Both the position numbers and the translations under genes were made by a program. Of a DNA stretch of 64,000 bases, positions 34,862 through 44,847 are shown piece after piece. Each line of letters begins with the position of its first letter. The first letter of the stretch is position 1. Below the pieces are notes generated by a model that saw only the letters and a program-made list of their open reading frames with translations, did not search any database and was not told where the DNA came from. Source of the DNA: Paraburkholderia megapolitana (GTDB lineage: Bacteria; Pseudomonadota; Gammaproteobacteria; Burkholderiales; Burkholderiaceae); NCBI RefSeq assembly GCF_007556815.1, contig NZ_CP041743.1:372001-436000 (forward strand), written 5' to 3'.

Positions 34862-36026
34862 AGCCGAGCACCTCCACACGGTTCGCGTAACGTTTTGCCT
34901 GCGCGACCAGGGAGGCGACCTGGGTTTGCAATCCTTCGTGTGTAACGTCGGCATGAGCGCTACTTAATTGCGCTGCGACAATCAATCGTCCTTGCGCATG
35001 CCCTTGAATCCGGTCGATACCGCCATGTACGAAGCTCACGCGACCGCCGCCGCCCGCGCCAAGCGCACTGACGAGGCCGCCCAGATCGGGCTCACGCGAA
35101 TCGGCGCCGGTGAAGCGCACGTCGAGCAGCACCTGGGCCGCGTCGGGCGCTGCTTCGTCCAGAGATTTCACGCGCGCCGCAAGCTCGGCCGGCAGATCGT
35201 GAACCAGTGTGCGCAGCAACGCACGCGTCGCGTCGTGCTGCGGATCGCCGAACACACGCCACACGGGACCCACCTCGACGACTTCGCCGCGTTCGAGTAC
35301 CGCGACCGTATCGCACACCTCGCGGATCACTTCCATTTCGTGCGTGATCAGTACGATCGTCAGACCGAGACGCCGGTTGATATCGCGCAGCAGCGTGAGA
35401 ATCGCCTGCGTCGTTTCCGGATCGAGTGCGGATGTCGCTTCGTCGCACAGCAGGATGTCGGGATCGTGTACCAGTGCGCGTGCGATGCCGACCCGCTGTT
35501 TCTGCCCACCGGAGAGGCTGGCCGGCCACGCGTCGCGTTTCGCGGAAAGCCCGACTAGCTCGAGCAGTGCATCGACTTTTTCGTCGATGGCGGCTTTCGG
35601 CACGCCGGCTATCTTGAGCGGTAGCGCAATGTTGCCGTGCACGGTTTTCGCGGACAGCAGGTTGAAATGCTGGAACACCATGCCGGTGCGGCGCCGCAGG
35701 CCGACCAGCCCGCGCTCGTCGAGGCCTCCGACGCTCACACCGTTCACGCGCACGGTGCCGGACGTCGGCTTTTCGAGTCCGTTGACGAGACGCAGCAGCG
35801 TCGACTTACCCGCCCCGCTACGACCGATGATGCCAAACACTTCACCGCGTGCCACCGAAAGCTCGACGTTCGCCAGGGCAATCGCGTTCGCGCCGCGCGG
35901 TCCGGCAAAGGATTTGCCAATGCCATCGAACTGCACGGCAGGTAGCGCGGCATCGCGTGCCGTATGGTCCGCGGCTCGCGCAGGCGCATCCTCGATAAAA
36001 CCGGGCCAATCGAAAAGCGACGTCAT
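34854..36026 (-). CDS. metN: MetN-like ABC transporter ATP-binding protein with NIL domain
   Basis: A 390-residue ATPase. Walker A is GRSGAGKST, the signature LSGGQKQRVGIARAL, Walker B ILLCDEATSALDPET. The C-terminal 80 residues form a NIL-type domain that in MetN senses substrate. The N-terminal 30 residues are an unusual extension. It overlaps the preceding monooxygenase gene by ATGA and the permease gene by 8 bp, so the three are co-translated. Confidence 0.92.
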   Translation of the reverse strand: MTSLFDWPGFIEDAPARAADHTARDAALPAVQFDGIGKSFAGPRGANAIALANVELSVARGEVFGIIGRSGAGKSTLLRLVNGLEKPTSGTVRVNGVSVGGLDERGLVGLRRRTGMVFQHFNLLSAKTVHGNIALPLKIAGVPKAAIDEKVDALLELVGLSAKRDAWPASLSGGQKQRVGIARALVHDPDILLCDEATSALDPETTQAILTLLRDINRRLGLTIVLITHEMEVIREVCDTVAVLERGEVVEVGPVWRVFGDPQHDATRALLRTLVHDLPAELAARVKSLDEAAPDAAQVLLDVRFTGADSREPDLGGLVSALGAGGGGRVSFVHGGIDRIQGHAQGRLIVAAQLSSAHADVTHEGLQTQVASLVAQAKRYANRVEVLGYV

Positions 36027-37417
36027 GCTTCAACCGATGTATTCGCACGCCGCCGATACTGCGCACCCACGTGCACATCGGGCAACCGCGCCCGACCCGC
36101 GCCGAAGAGCTTCTCGCGCAGCGTCGGCGCGGCGGCGTAGTCTTCCTTGTAAACCCCGCGGTTCTGCAGCTCAGGCACGACGAGATCAACGAAATCGACG
36201 AACGATTCGGGCATCACGGTACGCGTCAAATTGAATCCGTCGACACCCGCCTCTTCAATCCACGACACCAGTTCGTCGGCGATCTGCTGCGGCGAGCCGA
36301 CCACCGGCTTCGCACGACCGCCTAATGTCATCTGTTCGAGCACCTTGCGCTTGGTCCACACACCGGTGGTACTTTTCTTCGAAATCGCCTCGACCGCCGA
36401 TTGCATCGACTCGGTCTTCACATACGAAATCGGTTCGTCGAGTTCGTACTGCGAGAAGTCGATGCCGGTCGAACTGGAGAAGTGCGCAATACCGCCTTCG
36501 GCACTCGCATAGCGGCGATATTCCTCGAATTTTTCCTGCGCGGCGCGTTCGGTTTCACCGACCACGACCGTGATGCCGGCAAAGATCTTGATGTCGTCAG
36601 GGGCACGACCGAAACGCACGGCACGAGCGCGAATGTCATCGACGATCGAACGCGTCAGTTGCTTGTTCTGCCCGCCAACGAACACGCACTCCGCATGTCT
36701 TGCAGCAAAATCGACACCGCGTTGCGACGATCCCGCCTGATACAACACCGGCGTACGCTGCAACGACGGCTCGCTCAGGTGGATCGCATCGATCGAATAG
36801 TACGGGCCATCGTGCTTCACGCGATGCACCTTGTCCGGATGCGAGAACACGCGCGCCGCGCGGTCGCGTACCACGGCGTCGTCTTCCCAGCTCTGTTCCC
36901 ACAGCTTGTACACGACGTTCATGTAATCGTCGGCGCGGTCGTACCGGTCGTCGTGCGCGATCTGCTGCGTGAGCCCCATGCCGCGTGCGGCGCTGTCCAG
37001 ATAGCCGGTCACGATGTTCCAGCCGACGCGGCCCTTGGTCAGATGATCGAGTGTCGACATACGCCGGGCGAACAGATACGGCGGTTCATACGTGAGATTC
37101 GCCGTCACGCCGAAGCCGAGATGCTTCGTTACCGCGGCCATCGCGGGCACGATCAGCGTGGGGTCGTTGATCGGAATCTGTACCGATTCGCGCAACGGCG
37201 TATCCGGGCCGCCTTGATAGATGTCGTACACCCCGACAATATCCGCCAGAAAAATTCCGTCGAACTTGCCGCGCTCGAGTGTGCGCGCGAGGTCGGTCCA
37301 GTAGTCGAGATCGGTGTAGTGCGCCGAGCGGTCGCGCGGATGTGTCCACAAACCGTGATTGATGTGGCCGACCGCATTCATATTGAACGCGTTCAGCAGG
37401 ATTTTCTTCTTCGTCAT
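36023..37417 (-). CDS. LLM-class FMN-dependent monooxygenase (NtaA/SnaA/DszA family)
   Basis: A 464-residue class II flavin monooxygenase. INHGLWTHPRDRSAHYTDLDYWTDLARTLERGKFDGIFLAD and GRVGWNIVTGYLDSAARGMG are typical of NtaA/DszA proteins. It needs reduced FMN from a separate reductase, not seen here. In company with an SfnB-like flavoprotein and a Met-type importer, it probably cleaves a C-S bond of an imported organosulfur compound. Substrate inferred. Confidence 0.9.
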   Translation of the reverse strand: MTKKKILLNAFNMNAVGHINHGLWTHPRDRSAHYTDLDYWTDLARTLERGKFDGIFLADIVGVYDIYQGGPDTPLRESVQIPINDPTLIVPAMAAVTKHLGFGVTANLTYEPPYLFARRMSTLDHLTKGRVGWNIVTGYLDSAARGMGLTQQIAHDDRYDRADDYMNVVYKLWEQSWEDDAVVRDRAARVFSHPDKVHRVKHDGPYYSIDAIHLSEPSLQRTPVLYQAGSSQRGVDFAARHAECVFVGGQNKQLTRSIVDDIRARAVRFGRAPDDIKIFAGITVVVGETERAAQEKFEEYRRYASAEGGIAHFSSSTGIDFSQYELDEPISYVKTESMQSAVEAISKKSTTGVWTKRKVLEQMTLGGRAKPVVGSPQQIADELVSWIEEAGVDGFNLTRTVMPESFVDFVDLVVPELQNRGVYKEDYAAAPTLREKLFGAGRARLPDVHVGAQYRRRANTSVEA

Positions 37418-37454
37418 TGCGTGGCTCCGTCGTGCTCGCTGCGTTGCGTTGCCG

Positions 37455-38300
37455 TTACCACGCGACGGCGTAGAGATTGCCGAACGCCTTGTCGAGCGCG
37501 GTGCGCACCGCCGGCGAATGCTGATAGATCGAGATGAACTTGCGGATGCGCGGATCGTTCACGCTGTCGGGCCGCACCACCCACTGGATCGCGAAGATCT
37601 TGTTCTCGGTGCCGTCGAAGAGCAGCGCACTGTTCGGATCGGTCGTGCCGGCGAGCTTGATGAAGCTCGGATAGCCTTGCGCGAGATCGACGTCGTCGAG
37701 CGAGCGGGCGAGTTGCGACGCTTCGAGTTGCACGATCTTCAGATGTTTCGGGTTATCAACGATATCGAGCGTGGTCGCGCGGTAGTCGATGCCCGGTTTC
37801 AGCTTGATCAGCCCCGCACGTTGCAGCAACAGCAGGCCGCGACCACCGTTCACCGGGTCGTTCGCAATCGCCACGGTCGCACCGTCTTTCAACTCGTCGA
37901 AGCGCTTCACCTTCTTCGAGTACAAGCCGATCTTCATGATCGTGCCCGGTGCAATCGCAACAAAGTTATAACCGCCCTGCTTCTTCGCGTTCTCGAGAAA
38001 CGGAATGTGCTGGAAATAGTTGACGTCGATGTCCTTGTTCGCCAGCGCCGCGTTTGGCGTATTCCAGTCGGTGAATTCGATGATCTTCACATCGAGACCC
38101 TGATCTTTTGCTTCGCGCGCCGCGATTTTCAGTGCTTCGATCTGCGGGCTCGTCGCGGTGCCGATCTTCAACGTGGACAGATCGCCGGCCACGGCAGCAG
38201 ACGCGGACGCCGCAAACACGAATGCGCTACCCAGAGCGAGCATGGGCGAGCGCCCCGCCACGCGGAAGAAGCGCCGCACGCTGGACAGGAAAAATTTCAT
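37455..38300 (-). CDS. metQ: MetQ/NlpA-family substrate-binding protein
   Basis: A 281-residue periplasmic binding protein of the NlpA family: LKIGTATSPQIEALKIAAREAKDQGLDVKIIEFTDWNTPNAAL, then DVNYFQHIPFLENAKKQGGY. The signal peptide ends with an AxA-type site (ASAAVAGD) and has no lipobox Cys, so this copy is probably soluble, unlike typical MetQ lipoproteins. It is the first gene of the organosulfur cluster. The upstream 38301-38606 has no gene that I can see and should hold the promoter. Confidence 0.9.
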   Translation of the reverse strand: MKFFLSSVRRFFRVAGRSPMLALGSAFVFAASASAAVAGDLSTLKIGTATSPQIEALKIAAREAKDQGLDVKIIEFTDWNTPNAALANKDIDVNYFQHIPFLENAKKQGGYNFVAIAPGTIMKIGLYSKKVKRFDELKDGATVAIANDPVNGGRGLLLLQRAGLIKLKPGIDYRATTLDIVDNPKHLKIVQLEASQLARSLDDVDLAQGYPSFIKLAGTTDPNSALLFDGTENKIFAIQWVVRPDSVNDPRIRKFISIYQHSPAVRTALDKAFGNLYAVAW

Positions 38301-38606
38301 GGTGAACTCAATCGACGAGGTTGGTCGGGGTGTACCGCTTCCGGCCTGACAGCGGAGATCGGCGCCGCCGGTGTCGGGCGTGCCGTGGGCGGCTTGGGAC
38401 GCTTGATGCGCGATGCGTAGACGAACTAGCGGATCAGCGCGGACAGCGGAAATGCGGGCAGGTCATCGCCTCTCTCCAGATGAGGTGCAGACGATGATAG
38501 GGCCGCTCCTGAGCGCGGTCTACGAACGGATTTTCGAATGGAAATCGCGAAATGCGATATGGATGGGCGAAACTGGGCAGTCGCGTCGCTGCCTTCGCTG
38601 CGAAAT

Positions 38607-38658
38607 AAAAAAAGCTGGTGACCTGGGAGCACCGCCGGGTACACCCAGATCGCCAGCT
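38607..38658 (-). terminator. Rho-independent terminator of the efflux operon
   Basis: On the minus strand a 15-bp stem (AGCTGGCGATCTGGG against CCCAGGTCACCAGCT, one mismatch and one wobble pair) is followed by six T residues. It lies 66 bp after the outer-membrane channel gene. Confidence 0.85.
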
Positions 38659-38723
38659 AACACAAGGAACCTGGAAGGAACCTGCGTGGGAGCCACCGTT
38701 AGCGCTTGACGCGCCGAATTAAC

Positions 38724-40253
38724 TTAACGCTTCGCAATCTGCTGTTGCGCATCGCTGTTCGCTACATCGGCCGCAGCCGTAGCGGGCATTCCATCCCAAC
38801 CACCGCCGAGCGCACGGATCAGGTTGACCGTCGACACCGCTTGAGTACCAGTCAGACGGCTCGCCTGCAACTGCGACACCAGCACCGAACGCTCGCTGTC
38901 GATCACGTTGAGATAGCTCACCTGCCCTTCCTCATACTGCGTCTGCGACAGATGCGCCGCGCGCTGCGACGCGACCACTGCGTCGTTTTGCGCACTGATC
39001 TGATCGTCAAGCAGACGCAGATCGGCGAGGTTGTCCTCGACTTCGCGGAACGCGACGAGCACCTGCTGACGATACTGCGCCACATCTTCGTCGTACTTCG
39101 CGCGAGCCTGGCTGAGACCGGCGCGGCGGCGACCGCCGTCGAAGATCGGCAGCGTCAACGCAGTACCGGCCAAAGGCCCAAGCAGGAAGGTCCGGCTCGA
39201 CCACATGAACAGGCTGCCCAACGTCGCCGACTCATAACCAAGCGCACCGGTAATATCGAGCTTCGGGAAGAACGCCGACTTCGCCAGACCGACGCGCGCA
39301 TTGGCCGCAGCCATCGCACGCTCAGCCGCCGAAATATCCGGACGACGTTCGAGCAGCGCGGACGGCAAACCTGCCGGCACACGCGCAACGACCGGCGCGA
39401 GCGGCGTTTCCGGGAACGAGAAATCGGCGGGCGCCTTGCCGAGCAGGATGGCAAGACTGTGCTCCGACGCTGCACGTTGACGCGCTACGCCCACCGCATC
39501 GGCGCGTGCCGATGCGAGTTCGTTGCGAGCCTGCGCGACGTCGAGTTCGCTGATATCGCCTTCCTTGAAACGGCGCTCGGTCAGCTTCAGCGAGTCCTCA
39601 CGCAATTTGACGGTCTGGCGGTACAGCCCCTGATCGGTGTCGAACTGGCGCAACTGGAAGTAGTTCTGCGCGACATCGGCCTGCAGCGCGAGCTGCACCG
39701 AGCGGAACAGCGCTTCGCTCTGCTGTGCGTCGGCACGTGCCGCGTTGACATTCGATCCAACCCGCCCGAACAGATCCGCTTCGTACGAAACGGTACCCTG
39801 CGCGCGCCACAACGTCGTGGTCGTCGAACCATTGTTCTGCGGCAGGAACTGCGATGCCGCCGACGCCGTTTCGCGCGTCGGCCCAAAGCCCGCATCGAGC
39901 GACGGGAACCACGCGGAGCGAGCCGCCTGGGTCAGCGCACGCGCCTGCTGCACGCGTGCGGCCGCCGCCTTCAGATCCTGATTCGCCGTCGCAGCCTGCT
40001 GCTCCAGATCGTTCAGCGTCGAATCGCCGAACACGGTCCACCATTCGCCGCGATGCTCGGCATCGGCCGGTTGCGCGGGCTTCCACGTGCCCGCATCCTG
40101 CGCACTGATCGCAGGCGCTTCCTTGAAGGAGGCCGGTGTCGGCGCATCGGGCCGCTTATACGTCGGCTCTACAGAGCAGGCGGCGAGCAGCATCAACAGC
40201 AAGCCGCTCGCGGCCGCCCGGCTCCAGCCGGGCAAAGATTCAAGCCTTTTCAT
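38724..40253 (-). CDS. opcM: RND efflux outer-membrane lipoprotein channel (NodT/OprM family, OpcM-like)
   Basis: A 509-residue outer-membrane factor. The signal peptide ends at a lipobox (LLLMLLAAC) near residue 26. The paired domains contain the TolC-family repeats (QARALTQAARSAWFPSLDAGFG and AAERAMAAANARVGLAKSAFFPKLDITGALG). GAGGAG precedes the ATG at 40253. It is the last gene of the llpE-ceoA-ceoB-opcM order known from Burkholderia cenocepacia, where the pump exports chloramphenicol, trimethoprim and fluoroquinolones and responds to salicylate. The symbol rests on that order. Confidence 0.9.
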   Translation of the reverse strand: MKRLESLPGWSRAAASGLLLMLLAACSVEPTYKRPDAPTPASFKEAPAISAQDAGTWKPAQPADAEHRGEWWTVFGDSTLNDLEQQAATANQDLKAAAARVQQARALTQAARSAWFPSLDAGFGPTRETASAASQFLPQNNGSTTTTLWRAQGTVSYEADLFGRVGSNVNAARADAQQSEALFRSVQLALQADVAQNYFQLRQFDTDQGLYRQTVKLREDSLKLTERRFKEGDISELDVAQARNELASARADAVGVARQRAASEHSLAILLGKAPADFSFPETPLAPVVARVPAGLPSALLERRPDISAAERAMAAANARVGLAKSAFFPKLDITGALGYESATLGSLFMWSSRTFLLGPLAGTALTLPIFDGGRRRAGLSQARAKYDEDVAQYRQQVLVAFREVEDNLADLRLLDDQISAQNDAVVASQRAAHLSQTQYEEGQVSYLNVIDSERSVLVSQLQASRLTGTQAVSTVNLIRALGGGWDGMPATAAADVANSDAQQQIAKR

Positions 40254-40266
40254 TATTGGTTTCTCC

Positions 40267-43200
40267 TCAGGCGTGCGTCGCCGGCAACGCTTGATGCGGC
40301 GAATCCTTCTGCGCCACATGAATCTTGCCGCCCGCGAGCGTACGCAGTACCACATAGAACACCGGTGTCAGCATCAGGCCGAACAGCGTCACGCCGAGCA
40401 TGCCGAAGAACACCGCGATACCCATTGCATGGCGCATTTCCGAACCCGCGCCGGTCGACAGTACGAGCGGTACCACGCCCATGATGAAAGCGATCGACGT
40501 CATCAGGATCGGGCGCAGACGCATGCGGCTCGCCTCGATGGCCGCCGACAGCGGTGAATGGCCATCGTGTTCGAGCTCGCGCGCGAACTCGACGATCAGG
40601 ATCGCGTTTTTCGACGCCAGCCCCACCAGCACCATCAAGCCGATCTGCGTGAAGATGTTGTTGTCGCCCTGCGTGAGCCACACGCCGGTCAGCGCGGACA
40701 ACAGGCTCATCGGCACGATCAGGATCACCGCAAGCGGCAACGACAGGCTTTCATACAACGCAGCGAGCACGAGGAACACGAGCAGCACGCTGATCGGGAA
40801 CACCCACATGCCGGCATTGCCCGCCAGCATCTGCTGGTACGTCAGGTCGGTCCATTCGAGCTTCACGCCGCGCGGCAAGGTTTCCGCCGCGATGCGTTCG
40901 GCCGCAGCCTGCGCCTGGTTCGTCGAGTAGCCCGGCGCCGGACCGCTGTTGATGTCCGCAGCGGTGTAGCCGTTGTAGCGCACCACCATTTCCGGGCCGT
41001 ACGTCGGCGTTACGGTGACGAGCGACGACAGCGGCACCATATCGCCGGCGGCGTTACGCGTCTTCAGTTGCAGGATGTCGTCCGCGCGCTGCCGGAACGG
41101 CGCGTCGGCCTGCACCCGCACCTGGTATACGCGACCGAAGCGGTTGAAGTCGTTCACATACAGCGAGCCGAGATAGATCTGCATCGTGTTGAACACATCG
41201 GTGACCGGCACGCCGAGCTGCTTCGCTTTCACACGGTCCAGATCGACGTTCAGCTGGGGCACGTTGATCTGATAGCTGGAGAAGGTCGGCCCGAGTTCAG
41301 GCGTCGTCGCGGCCTTCTTGATGAACGCCTGACTTGCGTTGTTCAACTCCGCATAACCAACCGCACCGTGGTCTTCCAGCTGCAGCTTGAAACCACCAAG
41401 CGTACCGAGGCCGAGCACCGGCGGCGGCGGAAACACCGCCACGAACGAATCCTTGATCGTGCCGTACTGCTGGTTCAGCGCACCGGCAATCGCACCGGCC
41501 GACAACGTCTTGCTACCGCGTTCCTTGAACGGCTTGAGCGTCACGAACACAATGCCCGCGCTGGAACTGTTGGTGAAACCGTTCACTGACAGACCCGGGA
41601 ACGCCACCGCACTTTCGACACCCGGCTGCTTCAGCGCAATCGCGCTCATGTCGCGGATTACCTTCTCCGTGCGATCGAGCGATGCACCGTTCGGCAGCTG
41701 CGCGAAAGCGATCAGGTATTCCTTGTCCTGCGCCGGCACGAAGCCGCCAGGCACGATGTGCGTGATCAGCGCGGTCGCGCCGAGCAGCACCGCATACACG
41801 ACTAGCATCGCGCCCTTGCGCTTGAGCGCACCGTTCACACCGCGGCTATACGCGGTCGAACCACGCCGGAACACCTTGTTGAAGCCGGCGAAGAAACGGC
41901 CGAGTACACGATCCATCACGCGCGTCAGCACGTCCGGCTTCGCGCCGTGGTCGCGCAGCAGCAACGATGCAAGCGCCGGCGACAGCGTCAGCGAGTTGAA
42001 CGCCGAGATCACCGTCGAGATCGCGATGGTCATCGCAAACTGCTTGTAGAACTGACCGGTCAGGCCCGTCATGAATGCGAGCGGCACGAACACGGCAACC
42101 AACGTGAGCGCGATGGCGATAATCGGCCCGCTCACTTCCTGCATCGCCTTATAGGTCGCATCGCGTGCACTGAGCCCGCTTTCGATGTTCCGCTCGACGT
42201 TCTCCACCACCACGATCGCATCGTCGACGACGATCCCGATCGCGAGCACCATCCCGAACAGCGACAACGCGTTGATCGAGAAACCGAACGCCAGCAGCAG
42301 CGAGAACGTCCCGATGATCGACACCGGCACAGCGATCAATGGAATGATCGACGCGCGCCACGTTTGCAGGAACACGATCACCACGATCACGACCAGCGCG
42401 ATGGCTTCGAGCAGCGTATGCACGACCGCCTCGATACTCGAGCGCACGAACTGCGTCGGGTCATAGACGATCTTGTAGTCGACGCCAGCCGGGAAGTCCT
42501 GCTGCAATTCCTTCATGGTTGCCCGAACTTCGTCGGAAATCTGCAGCGAGTTCGCGCCCGGCGACTGGTTGATCGCGAGTGCGACGGCCGGCTTGTTGTC
42601 GAGCAACGAACGCAGACCGTATTCCGATGCGGCAAGCTCGATCCGCCCGAGGTCGCGCAGATACGTGACGGCGCCATCGGGCGCGGTCTTCACGACGATG
42701 TCGCCGAATTCGCCTTCCGTGCGCAGACGGCCGCGAGCGTTCACCGACAACTGCAACGGCGTGCCCGGCACCGACGGCGACGCGCCGATCGTCCCGGCCG
42801 CGACCTGGATGTTCTGCTCGCGAATTGCATTGACGACATCGGTAGCGGTCAGGTCGCGCTGTGCGACCTTCTGCGGATCGAGCCAGATGCGCATCGAGTA
42901 GTCGCCGGCGCCCCACAGCTGCACCTGGCCGACGCCCTTGATCCGTTCGAGCCGGTCCTTGACGTTCAGCAGCGCATAGTTGCGCAGGTACGTCATGTCG
43001 TACTGGTTGTTCGGCGAGATCAGGTGGACCACCATCGTCAGCGTCGGCGAACTCTTGATCGTCGTCACGCCGAGCCGCTGTACGTCATCGGGCAGACGCG
43101 GCAACGCCTGGTTCACGCGGTTCTGCACGAGCTGCGTGGCGAGGTCCGGGTTGGTGCCGAGCTTGAACGTGACGGTAAGCGTCAGGTTGCCGTCGCTATT

Positions 43201-43452
43201 GGCCTGCGACTGCATGTACAGCATGTTCTCGACGCCGTTGATCTGCTCTTCGAGTGGCGACGCAACCGCTTCCGCGATCACCTTCGGATTCGCACCGGGA
43301 TACTGCGCATGAACCACGACCGAAGGCGGCACCACTTCCGGATATTCGGAGATCGGCAGCTGGAACAGCGAAATCACGCCTCCCAGCAGGATCAGGACCG
43401 ACAGCACACCCGCGAAGATTGGCCGGTCGATAAAGAATTTAGATATGTTCAT
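40267..43452 (-). CDS. ceoB: RND multidrug efflux transporter (HAE-1/AcrB family, CeoB-like)
   Basis: A 1061-residue inner-membrane drug/proton antiporter of full family length. The N-terminus MNISKFFIDRPIFAGVLSVLILLGG and the proton-relay residues in GIVVDDAIVVVENVER (Asp-Asp) and GLASKNAILIVEFA (Lys) are intact. It lies 13 bp upstream of the channel gene and 94 bp downstream of the fusion-protein gene. No truncation or frameshift is seen. Confidence 0.94.
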   Translation of the reverse strand: MNISKFFIDRPIFAGVLSVLILLGGVISLFQLPISEYPEVVPPSVVVHAQYPGANPKVIAEAVASPLEEQINGVENMLYMQSQANSDGNLTLTVTFKLGTNPDLATQLVQNRVNQALPRLPDDVQRLGVTTIKSSPTLTMVVHLISPNNQYDMTYLRNYALLNVKDRLERIKGVGQVQLWGAGDYSMRIWLDPQKVAQRDLTATDVVNAIREQNIQVAAGTIGASPSVPGTPLQLSVNARGRLRTEGEFGDIVVKTAPDGAVTYLRDLGRIELAASEYGLRSLLDNKPAVALAINQSPGANSLQISDEVRATMKELQQDFPAGVDYKIVYDPTQFVRSSIEAVVHTLLEAIALVVIVVIVFLQTWRASIIPLIAVPVSIIGTFSLLLAFGFSINALSLFGMVLAIGIVVDDAIVVVENVERNIESGLSARDATYKAMQEVSGPIIAIALTLVAVFVPLAFMTGLTGQFYKQFAMTIAISTVISAFNSLTLSPALASLLLRDHGAKPDVLTRVMDRVLGRFFAGFNKVFRRGSTAYSRGVNGALKRKGAMLVVYAVLLGATALITHIVPGGFVPAQDKEYLIAFAQLPNGASLDRTEKVIRDMSAIALKQPGVESAVAFPGLSVNGFTNSSSAGIVFVTLKPFKERGSKTLSAGAIAGALNQQYGTIKDSFVAVFPPPPVLGLGTLGGFKLQLEDHGAVGYAELNNASQAFIKKAATTPELGPTFSSYQINVPQLNVDLDRVKAKQLGVPVTDVFNTMQIYLGSLYVNDFNRFGRVYQVRVQADAPFRQRADDILQLKTRNAAGDMVPLSSLVTVTPTYGPEMVVRYNGYTAADINSGPAPGYSTNQAQAAAERIAAETLPRGVKLEWTDLTYQQMLAGNAGMWVFPISVLLVFLVLAALYESLSLPLAVILIVPMSLLSALTGVWLTQGDNNIFTQIGLMVLVGLASKNAILIVEFARELEHDGHSPLSAAIEASRMRLRPILMTSIAFIMGVVPLVLSTGAGSEMRHAMGIAVFFGMLGVTLFGLMLTPVFYVVLRTLAGGKIHVAQKDSPHQALPATHA

Positions 43453-43546
43453 TGGAGGCTCTTGATGTTGGAGCGCTTGCGCGTGTCGAACGGTGCGAGC
43501 TCATGGCTCGCGCGGTTCAGCCTGGACGACAGATCGCGTCCGCGGT

Positions 43547-44818
43547 TCACGAATTCTTCTCCGCCTTCGCTTGCGTCTGTGCCGGCGCTTGGGCGTCTGC
43601 CTGGGCCGGTGCCGGCTTCGCTGCAGGTGTTTTCGTCTGCGCAACCGGTGCCGCATTCGGATCGACGTCGGCGTTCATCGGCACCATGTGTGCGCGCACC
43701 TGATCGCCCGGCCGCACACGCTGCGTACCGTTCACGACGATGCGGTCACCGGCCGCGAGACCGCTCTTGATGACACGCAGGCCTTCCTGTTGCGCACCGA
43801 GTGTCACTTCGCGGTACGCGACGTGATCATCCTTGTCGACGACGAACACGAACTTCTTGTCCTGATCGGTATTGACCGCAGCATCGTCGATCATCACCGC
43901 CGGATGCGGCACGCTGCCGCTGACCTTCACGCGTGCGTACAGCCCTGGCACGAGTACACCGTCCGCGTTATCGAAACGCGCGCGCACGCGGATCGTGCCT
44001 GACGACGTATCGAGCCGGTTGTCCACCGATTCGATCGTGCCGCTGCGCGAGTAACCGGTTTCGTCGGCGAGGCCGAGTTCGACCGGCACCTTGCCGTCCT
44101 TCACGCGGCTGATGTACTGCAGATAGGTTTGTTCGTCGGCATCGAACGATGCGTAGATCGGCGAGACGGAAACGAGTGTGGTGAGCGGCGCGGCGCTGGC
44201 GCCCGCCGACACGACGTTGCCGAGCGTGATTTCCGCACGCGATACGCGACCCGACACCGGCGCGACGATCTTCGTGTAGCCGAGGTTGATGCGCGCGGTT
44301 TCGAGCGCAGCTTCAGCGGCCTTCTGGTTTGCATTGGCTTCGCGCGACGCGTTCTGCTTCTCGTCGTAGTCGCGTTTCGCGATTGCGTTGTCGCTGAGCA
44401 GGCGCTGCGCGCGTTCCCAGTCGCTCTGCGCATAACCGCTGCGTGCCTGCGTGGCAGCGAGCTGCGCCGCCGCGCGATCGACTTCAGCCTGATACGGACG
44501 CGGATCGATGACGAACAGCGTGTCGCCCTTTTTCACGAGCGCGCCGTCCTTGAAATTCACCGAGACGATCGTGCCCGACACGAGCGGGCGCACATCGACC
44601 TTCTCGATGGCTTCGAGGCGGCCCGAATAGCTTTGCCAGTCGGTGATCGTCTTCTGGACGACCGTCGCCACATCGACTTCGGGAACGATCGCCGACGCAG
44701 ACTGCGCCGGCGCGCGTGCATCGACGCGGATCGCGCCCAGCGTACCGAGCCCGGCTACGACGAGGACTGCGACCGTGGCGATTGCCAGGCGGGGGCGGGA
44801 GAGCGGAAGAATGGACAT
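43547..44818 (-). CDS. ceoA: RND efflux periplasmic adaptor (membrane fusion protein, CeoA-like)
   Basis: A 423-residue adaptor anchored by an N-terminal hydrophobic segment. Lipoyl half-motifs (RPLVSGTIVSVNFKDGALVKKGDTLFVID and YTKIVAPVSGRVSRAEI) flank the alpha-hairpin. The C-terminal 40 residues are an Ala/Pro/Gln-rich tail. The ATG at 44818 follows GGAG and starts at the membrane anchor; the long upstream open frame overlaps the next gene and is not coding. Confidence 0.93.
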   Translation of the reverse strand: MSILPLSRPRLAIATVAVLVVAGLGTLGAIRVDARAPAQSASAIVPEVDVATVVQKTITDWQSYSGRLEAIEKVDVRPLVSGTIVSVNFKDGALVKKGDTLFVIDPRPYQAEVDRAAAQLAATQARSGYAQSDWERAQRLLSDNAIAKRDYDEKQNASREANANQKAAEAALETARINLGYTKIVAPVSGRVSRAEITLGNVVSAGASAAPLTTLVSVSPIYASFDADEQTYLQYISRVKDGKVPVELGLADETGYSRSGTIESVDNRLDTSSGTIRVRARFDNADGVLVPGLYARVKVSGSVPHPAVMIDDAAVNTDQDKKFVFVVDKDDHVAYREVTLGAQQEGLRVIKSGLAAGDRIVVNGTQRVRPGDQVRAHMVPMNADVDPNAAPVAQTKTPAAKPAPAQADAQAPAQTQAKAEKNS

Positions 44819-44847
44819 GTTGGCTCCAAGGTGGTTTCTGTGATCAA

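Noticed and set aside
38706..40484. A 592-codon plus-strand frame opposite the outer-membrane channel gene
   Set aside because: Antisense shadow of a clear NodT/OprM-family gene.
41947..43770. A 607-codon plus-strand frame opposite the RND transporter
   Set aside because: Shadow of ceoB and ceoA; low-complexity Arg/His/Asp composition and no ribosome site.
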